From NCBI GenBank assembly GCA_964036275.1, contig OZ038434.1:12809259-12873258 (forward strand): a DNA stretch of 64,000 nucleotides. Reading direction: 5' to 3'. This document shows, one piece after another, positions 37,590 through 47,734 of this stretch (positions are counted from its first letter, which is position 1; every line of letters starts with the position of its first letter). Below the pieces are notes generated by a model. The model worked only from the letters and a program-made list of their open reading frames with translations. It did no database searches and had not been told where the DNA came from. The position numbers were made by a program, and so were the translations under genes. The DNA is from Litoditis marina. Its lineage: Eukaryota; Nematoda; Chromadorea; Rhabditida; Rhabditidae.

Positions 37590-39029
37590 CTTCCTCTACA
37601 TTTTTCGATTTCTGCACTCATTTTATTTGTTCATATTGAAAGAGAAAAATAAGCATCTCTTCGGCAAAAATAATCATCTCTGCTGCTGACGTAACCGTGA
37701 CCGAAAACGTTTATCTTTGAGCCCTGTTTCTTTTTTGCGAAATCTCGTCTTTTGTTGTGAGCAGTTATCTTGTGAAGTTGGCATTGAGCGAAAATTCGTT
37801 TATGCGAAGCATCGTTACTACTGCCGATTTTCTGACAGATTAACGTTGTGCCGAGGTTCAAGTTGAAAAGGACCTGCTCAAACTCGAAAAAAAAAGCGAT
37901 AAAACTTAAAAACACGATTTTTTAATATACATTTTCGTGTATTTTCGAGTTGAAATTCCATAGTTGTGCATCATATCTGCTCGTTTTCAGTTGGCACGGG
38001 AGAGGATTAGAGTTGTTAATGACCAGCTCAACATTATTCTAGTTTAGTCCGACTTGAAACTGAAAATATCAGTTTCTGAAACTCAAAAACTGGAACCAAC
38101 TTTTCGTATTCGGAAATGGAATAACCCGAAATTTTGGAGTTTTGTTTGTGAAACTCCTCAGACTTTGTCTTTTTTGTCTCGATGAAACTCAAAATCCCTG
38201 GTTTTAGGCTGCGCTCGCTGAACTTTTGGTTGTTGGGGAGTTTGAGCAGTTTTCATTTTCCGTGAACACGTTTTAGCCGTATTGCTTGTGGCGTAGATTG
38301 GTGTGTTGAGCGGCTATAAATAGTGAACCGCATGATTCTCGAATGAAAAAGTGTCCTCCGAGAACGGCAATTTGGGTTGGTGCCACGAAAATATACGCAA
38401 ATTGAGTGAGAGGAAGTGAGTTCAGCGTATAGGGAGAGAGGGTGGCTGGAAAACACTTTAAAGGACATAAAGAAAGAGTACTGTAGGTAGAGTGTTGAAC
38501 ATGAGTATTTGGGCTGTAGAACGAATGTCAAAATAGTAGTTGTGAAATATATTTATTGTGTCAGGTCATGGGTTGATCAAGCTGATCGCTTCTAGGCTTG
38601 TCATGCTCTCACGAAAAAGAAGTTTAAAAGTGTAGTTATGGGATTTTATGAGTTATCTCTTCAAACCGACACAGAATACAACAATAAATTTGCAAAACTG
38701 AAATGGTGCTCACGAACTGAGAGGAAATTGAACTGTTTCTTGCACGATTTCAGGACTTTAGAGGCCGTGGAAATAGGTTGAATATACAAAATATCAGGGA
38801 TGAAAATACAAACTATAACACTAGAAAAATTCGACGTTTCAGCTCACTTGTTTCTGAACGAAAAATGTGTTGCATAACTAATTTCACCCAACGTCCCTTT
38901 ACCGTCATTACTCCTGTCAGCGCGCGTTTGTGTTTCCCATTCTTCACACTGTACTATTCTCACAGATCAAACTACAAGACTACAACCCGTACATCTCGAT
39001 TTCCTCATTGTATCTATATTTCCAGCTCA

Positions 39030-39718
39030 ATGGGAGTGGGCATGGGTGTGGCCATGATGATGCAGCAGGCGGGGGCCATTGTCGGCCCAAAACCCCCATC
39101 TCTCGACCCTCAGGTCATCCAGGGACAGATACGCAAGGCTAAGGTGAGATTGACGTTGTACTAACAGGAATCACAGGCACGTATGCTAGTATGACAGAAC
39201 ATCTTGGTACCTTTATCCCATCCTGCGTCCATAGCTTTGTGCACTATTCCGCGTCACGGGATTTCTTGATGGGATGTGACAGCAATGAGACATCGTATGT
39301 TTGAGGAGACGCAGGTTGGAATGTGTGTGAATGCGACCTTTGGCCCGCTAGTGATCTTCAGACATATCGTGAGATAATCTCATGAGCTACCTCGCGAGTA
39401 GAGTTCTCGAGGTAGCTCACTGAGCCTATGCTCTCCACCCTACGGGTATGTGAGCAATGTACCTATCTTGGTGGTGTTGGCACCGTATCAGTTCACGTGA
39501 TATATTTTGGGTGTTAAAGGAAGTTATAAATAAATAAATAAATAAATAAGTTACTCATTCGACAAATGCAAAGTATACTGTTAAGAGTTTATATAGGAAC
39601 TGTAAGGTACATATATTTTCAGGCTGAGGGCCGTACGGTGACCATGGTGAACGGAGCCCTGTATTTCGATTATCACTTGGTGGCCCGGATACCCCCGCAC
39701 CTCGACATTAGAGTATAA
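39030..39718 (+). CDS. Small two-exon gene, 69 residues, unknown function
   Basis: Exons 39030-39143 and 39623-39718 join at phase 0 across a 479-base intron ending ATATTTTCAG, and the frame ends in TAA. The product starts MGVGMGVAMMMQQAGAIVG, a Gly/Met-rich and mildly hydrophobic stretch, then KPPSLDPQVIQGQIRKAK, and ends with FDYHLVARIPPHLDIRV. The ATG sits four bases after a TTTCCAG acceptor, so this may be a trans-spliced first exon. Equally, an upstream exon could be missing (a candidate lies at 36796-36876). GC-rich codons in both exons contrast with the AT-rich surroundings. I do not recognise the protein. Confidence 0.5.
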
Positions 39719-40141
39719 ATTTTATTCTCATCCAATATAATACTTCGAGATTTCTGAATTTGTCTATCTGATTTCTTTTCTCACAAAATTCTAATTACAA
39801 ATCGTGCACATTACTCTGTATACTTTCTGTATCTCTTGCGATTTTCTTGCTAATTTTATAGCAATTTTGACTTTGTAAAATTCAACAACAGCTCGAAACA
39901 ATCTCCTTGCGTTCATTCTTGTGTACAAATATTTTCGAAAATTCTGTAATTTTCTCGATATGAAATAAACTGTTCACAATTGGATTTCGAAGGAACAATG
40001 AATAGAGCCCTTTTGAACATGTTATTTTTGCAATGACTTGATGTGAAATAAACTGTTTAATGAATATAACCTCATTTTCCAGCCGTGACACTCAGAGAAT
40101 TTCCAGCCGGTTGACCAGTTAGTTTTGCTTACCTCGATCCT

Positions 40142-40144
<3 letters not shown>

Positions 40145-40199
<55 letters not shown>
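40145..40199. repeat. GA dinucleotide microsatellite
   Basis: About 27 uninterrupted GA units. Confidence 0.95.
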
Positions 40200-40200
<1 letters not shown>

Positions 40201-40649
40201 CGCAGGTCACGAAGACGCAGACTGTCTGATCCTGTCTGCTGTCTAATCGATTCCCAGTGTCTCGCGCATCTCTAGCTAAGCTTCGATGAGACGGAGTGAC
40301 CCAAAACACTTTTGAGCAGACCTTTCCGTACTAATGTTCATTGACCAGAGTAATTTCAGACATGTTATTCTAAGTACCACGCGATGCAATGCCTGTTTAT
40401 TTATAAAAACAGATCATCCCAACTCTATTTACGCGTGAAATGCCAGAACGAGTTCTGCACACTTCTTTAAATAGACACATTTCAATGATCATCTAGGCAT
40501 CATTCCACATAATCTTGCATTTTGTTCAATTTCTTCCAATTTCGTAACTCTACTGCTTTTCGACTTCGTAAATTTTGTTTCATCAAATGAACCCTCCTTG
40601 TACGACTGATCAGTCGCTCGTTCCAGGTACAATATTGGCACTTCCCATG

Positions 40650-40785
40650 TCTCGGTACTGTCCCGGGACGGTACCAAGAATTACGGTAGAAATGGAGCAG
40701 ATTTGCATGAATGATGACAAAAAGGAGACTATTGTATGCAAATATGCTTCATTTCTACCGTAACCTTGTGACAGTACCTGAGTTG
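40650..40785. repeat. Foldback with AATTACGGTAGAAATG arms
   Basis: TCGGTACTGTC, ACGGTAGAAATG and ATTTGCAT in the left half recur inverted as ATGCAAAT, CATTTCTACCGT and GACAGTACC in the right half. It abuts the next palindromic element. Confidence 0.6.
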
Positions 40786-40954
40786 GTATGCTAGATGATC
40801 CCGGCACCTTCATCCCATCCTGCGTCTCACGCTCTGCCTCACTATTTCTCGTCTCTTACATCCCGGCGGGATGTAGGAGTATAGAAATAACGTTTGTTTG
40901 AGGAGACGCAGGATGGAATGAAGGGGTCGGGATCTTCTAGCATACGTACTCAGG
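40778..40954. mobile_element. Palindromic element with CTGAGT...GTATGCTAGA ends
   Basis: The left end CTGAGTTGGTATGCTAGATG and right end TCTTCTAGCATACGTACTCAG are inverted, with CATCCCATCCTGCGTCTC and GAGACGCAGGATGGAATG as inner arms. It is the same family as 34256-34412. Confidence 0.7.
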
Positions 40955-41245
40955 ACGCCTGAGAAAGTGGTGATCTGTGTGTTTTAGTGGCGACATTCCG
41001 ACTAGCTCACCGTCTCCAACACCTAGAATTATCATTTGATGTAATTTCGACCATGTCGTATAATAAACATTCCAACTATTCCTAAATAAGGGTGAACTTG
41101 CTGAAACGTTGTCATCAGAACTACCATGTTCTTTACCGCAGACATGCACTGATTAAATATTGAAAATATTTATGTATTCATTCTCTTTTCAAGTGTTTTC
41201 AGTACCTGCTCGTGCTACACTTCACTCAACCGCTCTCCTTTCACC

Positions 41246-41413
41246 ATGATTTCAACGGTTTTGGTTACTTTTCTTCTTCTGACCGTTCTGTTGGTCGTTG
41301 TCAATTCTCGACCGTGGCAGTCCTATAACTCGTACGGAAACGTCTACGCCGGAAGTGACTTGGCCGGAGTCTATCTGCTCTGCAACGGAATAGGATGTCC
41401 CGGAAGGGGATAG
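41246..41413 (+). CDS. Secreted 55-residue peptide ending C-x4-C-PGRG (peptide A)
   Basis: A single coding exon opens 43 bases after a GTTTTCAG acceptor at 41201-41202, consistent with trans-splicing or a 5' untranslated intron. Residues 1-21 are a signal peptide (MISTVLVTFLLLTVLLVVVN then SRP). The mature part is Tyr/Asn/Gly-rich and ends GVYLLCNGIGCPGRG and a stop. Its C-terminus aligns with peptide B (47735-49548): Y-x-x-YG, then G-[VI]-[YF], then C-[ND]-G-x-x-C-PGRG. The two cysteines probably form a six-residue ring. Gly-Arg before the last Gly could serve for trimming or amidation, but this is inference. The family is unknown to me. It could be a neuropeptide-like or antimicrobial-type secreted peptide. 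Confidence 0.75.
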   Translation: MISTVLVTFLLLTVLLVVVNSRPWQSYNSYGNVYAGSDLAGVYLLCNGIGCPGRG

Positions 41414-42258
41414 ATATCACACGTGTTTTGCACACGTGTAACGATTTGTACACACATGTGTTCACGTTCACACCTGTGAATTTGTTGTACAAACATGTAT
41501 ATATTTTGTACGCACGTGTCATAAACGTTCACGTACACATATGTGAATAATTCGTATTCACATCTTCAAATGAATTATCAAATACTTCTTTCTGTTTGTG
41601 TTATTGTACGTGGTATATTGTAAATTGTCATCACAATATAATAGAGGATGTTTTTGATATGCGTGCAGGCGTGCACCGAATGGCCGACCTTGAACAGTGT
41701 AGCATTTCGAACAACAACTGATCACTTGATCAGAGAGACTATCATTTCACTAGGGGTAGAACAAAAGGGCATCTATCACGCGAATGGGCCATAAAATAAA
41801 GTTCAGCATATAATAGAGTGCGTTATAGTTTATTCGCCATTTAGTATATGACTTTCCACATTGATAGATGTGACAGTCAAATTTTGAGACTGAAAGACGG
41901 AAACTAGGAAAGAGTAAAATTACAATGTTACACTGATTGTACAATTTTCTGTGTGTTGGTATCTTACAGTCATGTAAAATCTGCCCAGAAAATAAGAGAA
42001 ACCGACATGATTTGTGCTATGACACCGTGCGAAAGAGTTACTATTGGCTACGGTATACTCTGTTTTACCCATTCATGACTCTCGTACTAAACAGTGTACT
42101 AAAGAGCATTGTAGTGTTCATTTCCAAAGAAAACATCGCCTTTTCAAGAATATTTTATTAGCTTGTTATAATGAGGGCAGGCACACTTCAGCGAAGTCTT
42201 CAAACTATCCAAAAACATTAGCACATCATACTGTACCACAAGAGTATGCAACAGACCA

Positions 42259-42394
42259 TATACTGTTTTAGTCAGTTGCACAGTCATGTGAAACATGTTG
42301 AACACAGCAGAGCTCAGAAACGTGGAATGACAAAGTGCACGATGCCTCATTAGAATGCTACCTTTACGTGACTATTCAATTCACTTCTAGTATA
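42259..42394. mobile_element. TATACT-ended MITE, solo copy, inverted orientation
   Basis: It starts TATACTGTTTTAGTCAGTTG and ends CAATTCACTTCTAGTATA. It keeps the intact AACATGTTGAACACAGCAG segment that is the insertion target in the copy at 18325-18578. Confidence 0.75.
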
Positions 42395-43070
42395 GCTTCC
42401 CTTTGAAGTTCTTCCGGGTGTATTAGGGGCCGCTGCAATGTTTTTGTGATGTGCTTGTAGTTTATGGTGCAATTTGGGAGTAATAATCTGCTTGACCGAT
42501 CAAATCATCAGACAGATTTGGTCATCTTTAAAACAGAAACAGAACTAGGAGTTGACTTTCTGTTTTTATAGAAGATAACCAAACTTTGGTTGTGCTTTGA
42601 TCAGCAAACACACAACATGGCTGACGTACGTGGGAAAGTTACAGGGATCAAGCTACAAACACAGCAGATCAAGGCAAAATGCACCCTCTCCAGATCCACT
42701 ATACCCTTCTGCATAATTTTCTTTTTCTTACACTTTTCCAATTGGAGAGCTACATCTAACAACGTGGAAAGTCACGTATTGAATCGCAATATCTATCTAT
42801 CTATCTACCGTATTCGCCAGATATGTATTGAGCGACTCTCTATCGGGCGCAGCGCGGAGCGCTGCGCAGATTAGTTTTTGTTCAAAGGTCTGCAGACATT
42901 ACAAAACAGTTTATTACAATTTTCTTCAAAGTACGTCGACCATTTCCCTAGATATTTGCATGAATTACTGAAGGGCAACACGTCTACAAGACATTCAGTT
43001 CATTTTCCAAGAAAAAATTTGTCGAGAGGAGTTAGAGGGCCCAACGTCTCGCAGAAATGACTTCCGTGCG

Positions 43071-43071
43071 G

Positions 43072-43110
<39 letters not shown>
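43071..43110. repeat. GGC trinucleotide repeat
   Basis: About 13 GGC units in a row. It produces a poly-glycine open frame that has no other support. Confidence 0.95.
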
Positions 43111-43112
<2 letters not shown>

Positions 43113-43531
43113 CAAAAGTGTCCGCCTCCTCAAATCTGGGCATAGTTTTGCTCAAAATCAACTTATTCCAAAATTTCTTACACTGTTAAAAAGCTATAAA
43201 AAAGTTGAGGTATACGAATTTTTCAGGTGTGTCGGAAATTTGAATATTACGTGTGATACAGGCAAAAATGGTCTCGCAAAAAATCATGGATAGACCGGTT
43301 TCGTGAAAATAAAAATGAAAGAAGAGTTTAACGTGTAGTAGGAAGAATTTTTCTAATGAAACTCATGACAGGCGGGTACAGCTTGGTTTTCATTCCTATT
43401 CACAGGTCTGAATGGCGGATTGGATAAAACCTCTATTTACGCACGGCTAACGAAGGTTCGATTACTGTCTGGAGCACAAAATTTGCAATCACTTGAACGA
43501 TTACTGCGTAACCATAGAAAAAGAGTTCAAT

Positions 43532-43854
43532 TAGTATAAAAAACGAGTGTGAAGAAAGTAAAGATTAGTTTTGGATAAAAAGTGTACAAGAAATATAAAA
43601 GAAGTCCAATAAAAATATTTTGAGGAAAATGCTAATCTCGCTTTTCTTGAAAACAACGGAGTATAAGCTAGATCATTATGAGTCGCAGTCAGAGGTTTTC
43701 TTTTCGGTAACAAAACGTTTTTTTTTTTGAAATTTTAAACCGAGCGAGATTAGACTTTTCCTTAAAATATTTTTATTGGACTTCTTTTATATTTCTTGTA
43801 CACGTTTTATCCAAAACTAATCTTTACTTTCTTCACACTCGTTTTTTATACTAA
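43532..43854. repeat. Large near-perfect inverted repeat, arms of about 114 bases
   Basis: The left arm 43532-43645 starts TTAGTATAAAAAACGAGTG; the right arm 43740-43854 ends CACTCGTTTTTTATACTAA. The arms differ at only a few positions and enclose a spacer of about 94 bases. No protein is encoded. Confidence 0.85.
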
Positions 43855-45223
43855 TATTCTAATGGTTTTTCGGGATGATAACGGACAGTTTCACGGAAAA
43901 TATTATTATAAAAATTCTGTATTGTAAAAATACCTAATCTTAGTTGTAGTGTGATCTGCCAAAACACGACAAAGGGTGCGGTTGTACCCAGCTTTCTCTT
44001 GAGTGACCCCTACAATCCAAATACCTCGAATCGCCTTGTATCTTTAATAATGGGAAAACTAGTCGAAGATTCGGCGGAATCGGGGAAACTGATTGGAAAG
44101 AACACTACAAAAGACGCATGAGACCAAGAAACCAAAAACGATTGCTACGCGCAAAAAGTCAATCTCCAAAAATGATAAACAAAATAGCAATCATTCCTAC
44201 TATCGCACTTTTAATGGATGGTAGCACATAGGAGAATATTATTCTATCACCAGTGGTCAAATACTCTCCGATTGAGGTTACGGTATAGTGTTGGTCAACC
44301 CGACGTGGGGTTCGGTAAGGTTCAGTTCAACTGTCTGAGACCGAATGAGTTTTACGACTTGTTTTTTCTCGTGGGTACAGAATCGTAAACACAAATCTCA
44401 AAGTCGTTCGGGACTGTTTTATATGTCAGAGAGTAAACTAAACGTTTTCTACTGTAGGTGCACACAAGCTCGTGAAGCTGACAGCCTCATGAGAGTTTCA
44501 TATGAAAGTCAATCTACAAAGGTGAATATTGGTCTGATCCGCGGTGTTTGTAGTTGGATCCTTCTCTATATATGGAAAGAATGCCTCAAAATGTCCAAGC
44601 ATGTATGCGGATCGAACCACACCTCTAATATATTGCAAGGAACACGCTTTTTCTTATTTTTGGAAAACATTTTCAGCAAATAATAGAGCAGCAAAAAAGG
44701 GTAGAGCACTTTATATGAGTCCAAAAACTGCCTTCGCCATCGTCTGGTCTCATCCGGCGCATGCTGCGGTATGTTTAGTTCATCTGTCCGTACCCGAATT
44801 CGTCATTTCTTTCTGGCCTCTTCGCCTCTTCTGGATATGTGAACTTCTCCTCACATATCGCATTTCTGCACTATCGCTGGTTGAGAAACTCAGCTAGCAG
44901 ATGGTACGTCGACTAACTGGTCAAATGCGTATTCTGGTCGGACCACCATTAATGGGCAGGGACCGCCTTCTATCTTTAATAATGGGAGAACTAGACGCTG
45001 AATCGGCGTAACGGGGAAACCGATTGAGAAGAACCCTACAAAAGACAGATGGGACCAAGAAACCAAAAGCGACGAGTACGCGCGCAAATCTATCTCCTTA
45101 GTAGATCTAAATAGCTATCAACTGTGACCGGTCAAACGCCGTGCAACCTTCAAAGTGGGGTACAAGTGCACCGGACCGAACTACGGACCGAGGTAAAATT
45201 GAGACCAACCAGTTAAGTGTTGG

Positions 45224-45354
45224 TATACTGTTCGTCAATCGTATAGTCACGTGAAACATGTTGAACACAGCAGAACTCAGAAACGTTCAAGGAAAAAGTG
45301 CACGATTCCTCATTAGAATGCTAACTTTACGTGAATATTCAATCTTCTAGTATA
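45224..45354. mobile_element. TATACT-ended MITE, solo copy, inverted orientation
   Basis: It starts TATACTGTTCGTCAATCG and ends TCAATCTTCTAGTATA, with the family's CACGTGAAACATGTTGAAC core. Confidence 0.7.
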
Positions 45355-46934
45355 GTGGTCGCCATGAAGAATTCGTGTAGTCCTGGCCATCATAATGTGA
45401 ACTGCGTAAAAGGCTCAACTCAGTGTGAATTGTGTTTCGAAGAGCGAATGGGTTTGACGATGTTGACTGTTGTGCGCAGAACGTACTATAAACGAGGAAA
45501 AAGCTCTCCAAACGGTTCTAGGCATGAGAAAAGGTTAACCAGAAGTTTGAACGTTATCTTTCGGTGCCCAGTGCCCACGAACACGTTCAACTCAGTACGA
45601 CTGTGTTAAATAATTCAGATACTTAGAAAAATGGTATAAATATCTTTTCAGTTTTCATAATCTACTCTTATCGATGCTCAAAGATGGGCCGAATAGAAAC
45701 GAACCGAAGCGAATCTGAACAATCCGAATGCAGCTAGGAAGTACTACATCTAGCCAGCGTCGACGCCGATCGTCAACTGTCTATTTCGTAATATGGGTAG
45801 TGATAAGTTTTTCTCGAACTCGCGATTACTTTCTGCCACCTTGAACCTGTCTCTCTTTCGAAAGTCAGTCTCTTCTTGAGAGAACATAGTTGTTTGCGCC
45901 AAAGGAACGCATCACTTCATGACCGTCATCACATTCATCACTTTGACAGGGAAAGGAGACCGAAAATAAAGACACATTTCTTTAGATGTGGGTCGAAACA
46001 TGTCTAACTTTTCAATTGATTTGGCAGTTACAATTGAATTCTTCCTCAAACACGGGACCGGGAGGTTTCTTTTGATAGTCGTGAGAATGTAGGTCAAAAC
46101 TCTTGGCAGAAGTAATTGTTATCAGCGACCAAGTTTTTTAGAATCTCCGTGTGAACCATGTGATTCACATCGGTTCAGCCGCTACAATTAGTACTTTCGG
46201 CAAACACAGTTACACTCGAGTTATACAATACAAAATAATATTTATTGATACTATCATTCAGCATTCAGAGAAAATGTATTTATGAATAGAAGAGCAACTA
46301 GTGAGCCCAAAAAATGCACAAAAGTGGAAGAATTTGAAGTTCTATACCCGCTGTTGACAGAGCTTTCATAAAATTTGAGCTTGATACCAATTAAGTAATA
46401 TCGAGAATTTCGAGTTTGAACAATTAGTAAGCATCGGTTATTCATCGTTTTGGCGCATGCTTTCGGAAAATATGTTGTTGAAACTGCAACCAAAATGTGT
46501 GTTCCATAGTTGACTTCATTACTGTTAGAATCCACGGTACTTCTCAGCGTGAAGGTGTGACCATAATCGAGTTAAAACTGTGACCGGTCAAACACACCGC
46601 ACAACCTTCGAAGCCTAGAATGCACCGTATCCAACTACAAACACAGCAAAAATGTAAAACAACCAACGCATTTGCCTATTTTTGGTACCCCCACCAAAGT
46701 CATGCAATATATTGACTGGTTTCTGATGATTATTTGATTCACAAGAAACGTGCTTCTCAATAAATGCTTTTAGGAGGCATTCGGGGGAAAAGAGGGCGAA
46801 AAGGTTTCAGTCTCCTACGCTGTGTTTGTAGTTTGGTTCTACTGAAGTCGGATCTCATCTGGATATGCAGATCAAACTACAATTCAGATATGATGCCACA
46901 CTGTATCTTCCCATAAAATGGAGAGCGAATTCCA

Positions 46935-47068
46935 TATACTAGAAGTAAATTGAATAGTCACGTAAAGTTGGCATTCTAATAAGGAATCGGGCACTTTGTC
47001 ATTGCTCGTTTCTGAGTTCTGCTGTGTTTGATATGTTCCACGTGACTGTCCAATTAACTAACAGTATA
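46935..47068. mobile_element. TATACT-ended MITE, solo copy
   Basis: It starts TATACTAGAAGTAAATTGAA and ends CCAATTAACTAACAGTATA. It lies upstream of the peptide B gene. Confidence 0.7.
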
Positions 47069-47734
47069 CGTTACATTTTGTTACTACCTATTTTCTATGT
47101 TTTCGCCGCATGCTATCTTTTCTGTGTGCTTTTTAGAGATTTGGGGTGAAAAGTAGTTGTTGACCAGCGTTTGGTTTGTCATAAAAGGGGGCTGAACCCA
47201 TCATTCTGTCATAGGGGGCTGGTTCCTTCTTCTCAAGCTTGCTGACAGATAGATAGCACAGTCGTGCCTACATAACGCCAAAAGCAAAGTGGTCAGTCGC
47301 AACTTTTTCATATAAACTTTATTGAGCTGTGAAAGGATATAACATAGAAGAAATGATACATCAACACGGTCATTATGTACTACTTTCTTACTAAAAACTA
47401 GAAATGTTGCTTGGAACTAACTAAAAAATAAGCAATAATAGGATAATACTATACTAAGCTAACGTTTCTTCCGTTCTTCACGGGGTATGCAACCAGGGAA
47501 CGTTATTCTCGTTTGTTGTGTTGTGTTGTAGTTTGATCATGTTCGTTTGGGTCTCATTTCGTGACTTCAGCTATGAGTGTCAATCAAACTGGAACTTTTC
47601 AGTTCTTTCCCCAATGAGAACTGTTTCCTTTCTGCTCTTTCTGTCTGCTGTGTTTGTAGTTTGATCATATTAGTTTGGGACTCATTTGATGATGATTGCG
47701 GTCATACTGAAATTTCAGTCACTCTCCAAAGTTC

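Larger units (their letters stand above)
26532..39025. other. 12.5 kb stretch with no supported gene
   Basis: Open frames here are short, AT-rich and without spliceable partners. What can be supported is repeats: 31487-32128, 32687-32921, 33642-34172, 34256-34412, 34413-34649, 36008-36129, 36661-36785, 37357-37589 and a CT microsatellite. One exon-like segment at 36796-36876 (frame KWPEQWDRVYPRRVMSIFER, after TTTCCAG and before GTGAGT) looks coding but could not be joined to anything. Confidence 0.4.
39719..41202. other. Intergenic stretch with microsatellite and foldbacks
   Basis: It holds a GA repeat (40145-40199), a foldback at about 40650-40785 and a palindromic element at 40778-40954. 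No coding exon is seen. Confidence 0.5.
41414..47717. other. 6.3 kb stretch between the two peptide genes, repeats only
   Basis: No supported exon. It contains the 3' region of peptide A with ACACGTGT/ACACATGTG motifs, MITEs at 42259-42394, 45224-45354 and 46935-47068, a GGC repeat, a large inverted repeat at 43532-43854 and several TTGTAGTTTGATC elements. Confidence 0.45.

Noticed and set aside
40022..40309. Open frame on the minus strand through the GA repeat
   Set aside because: Same reason: low-complexity Leu-Ser translation of a microsatellite.
43057..43293. Frame with a poly-glycine run
   Set aside because: The poly-Gly comes from a GGC repeat and the rest has no coding character.
44345..44897. 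Two overlapping plus-strand frames of about 115 residues
   Set aside because: They cross a TTGTAGTTTG-type element and show no domain, codon bias or splice pattern.
45331..45609. Cys-rich 92-residue frame as a third member of the peptide family
   Set aside because: It begins inside a MITE end, lacks a signal peptide and has no PGRG tail.
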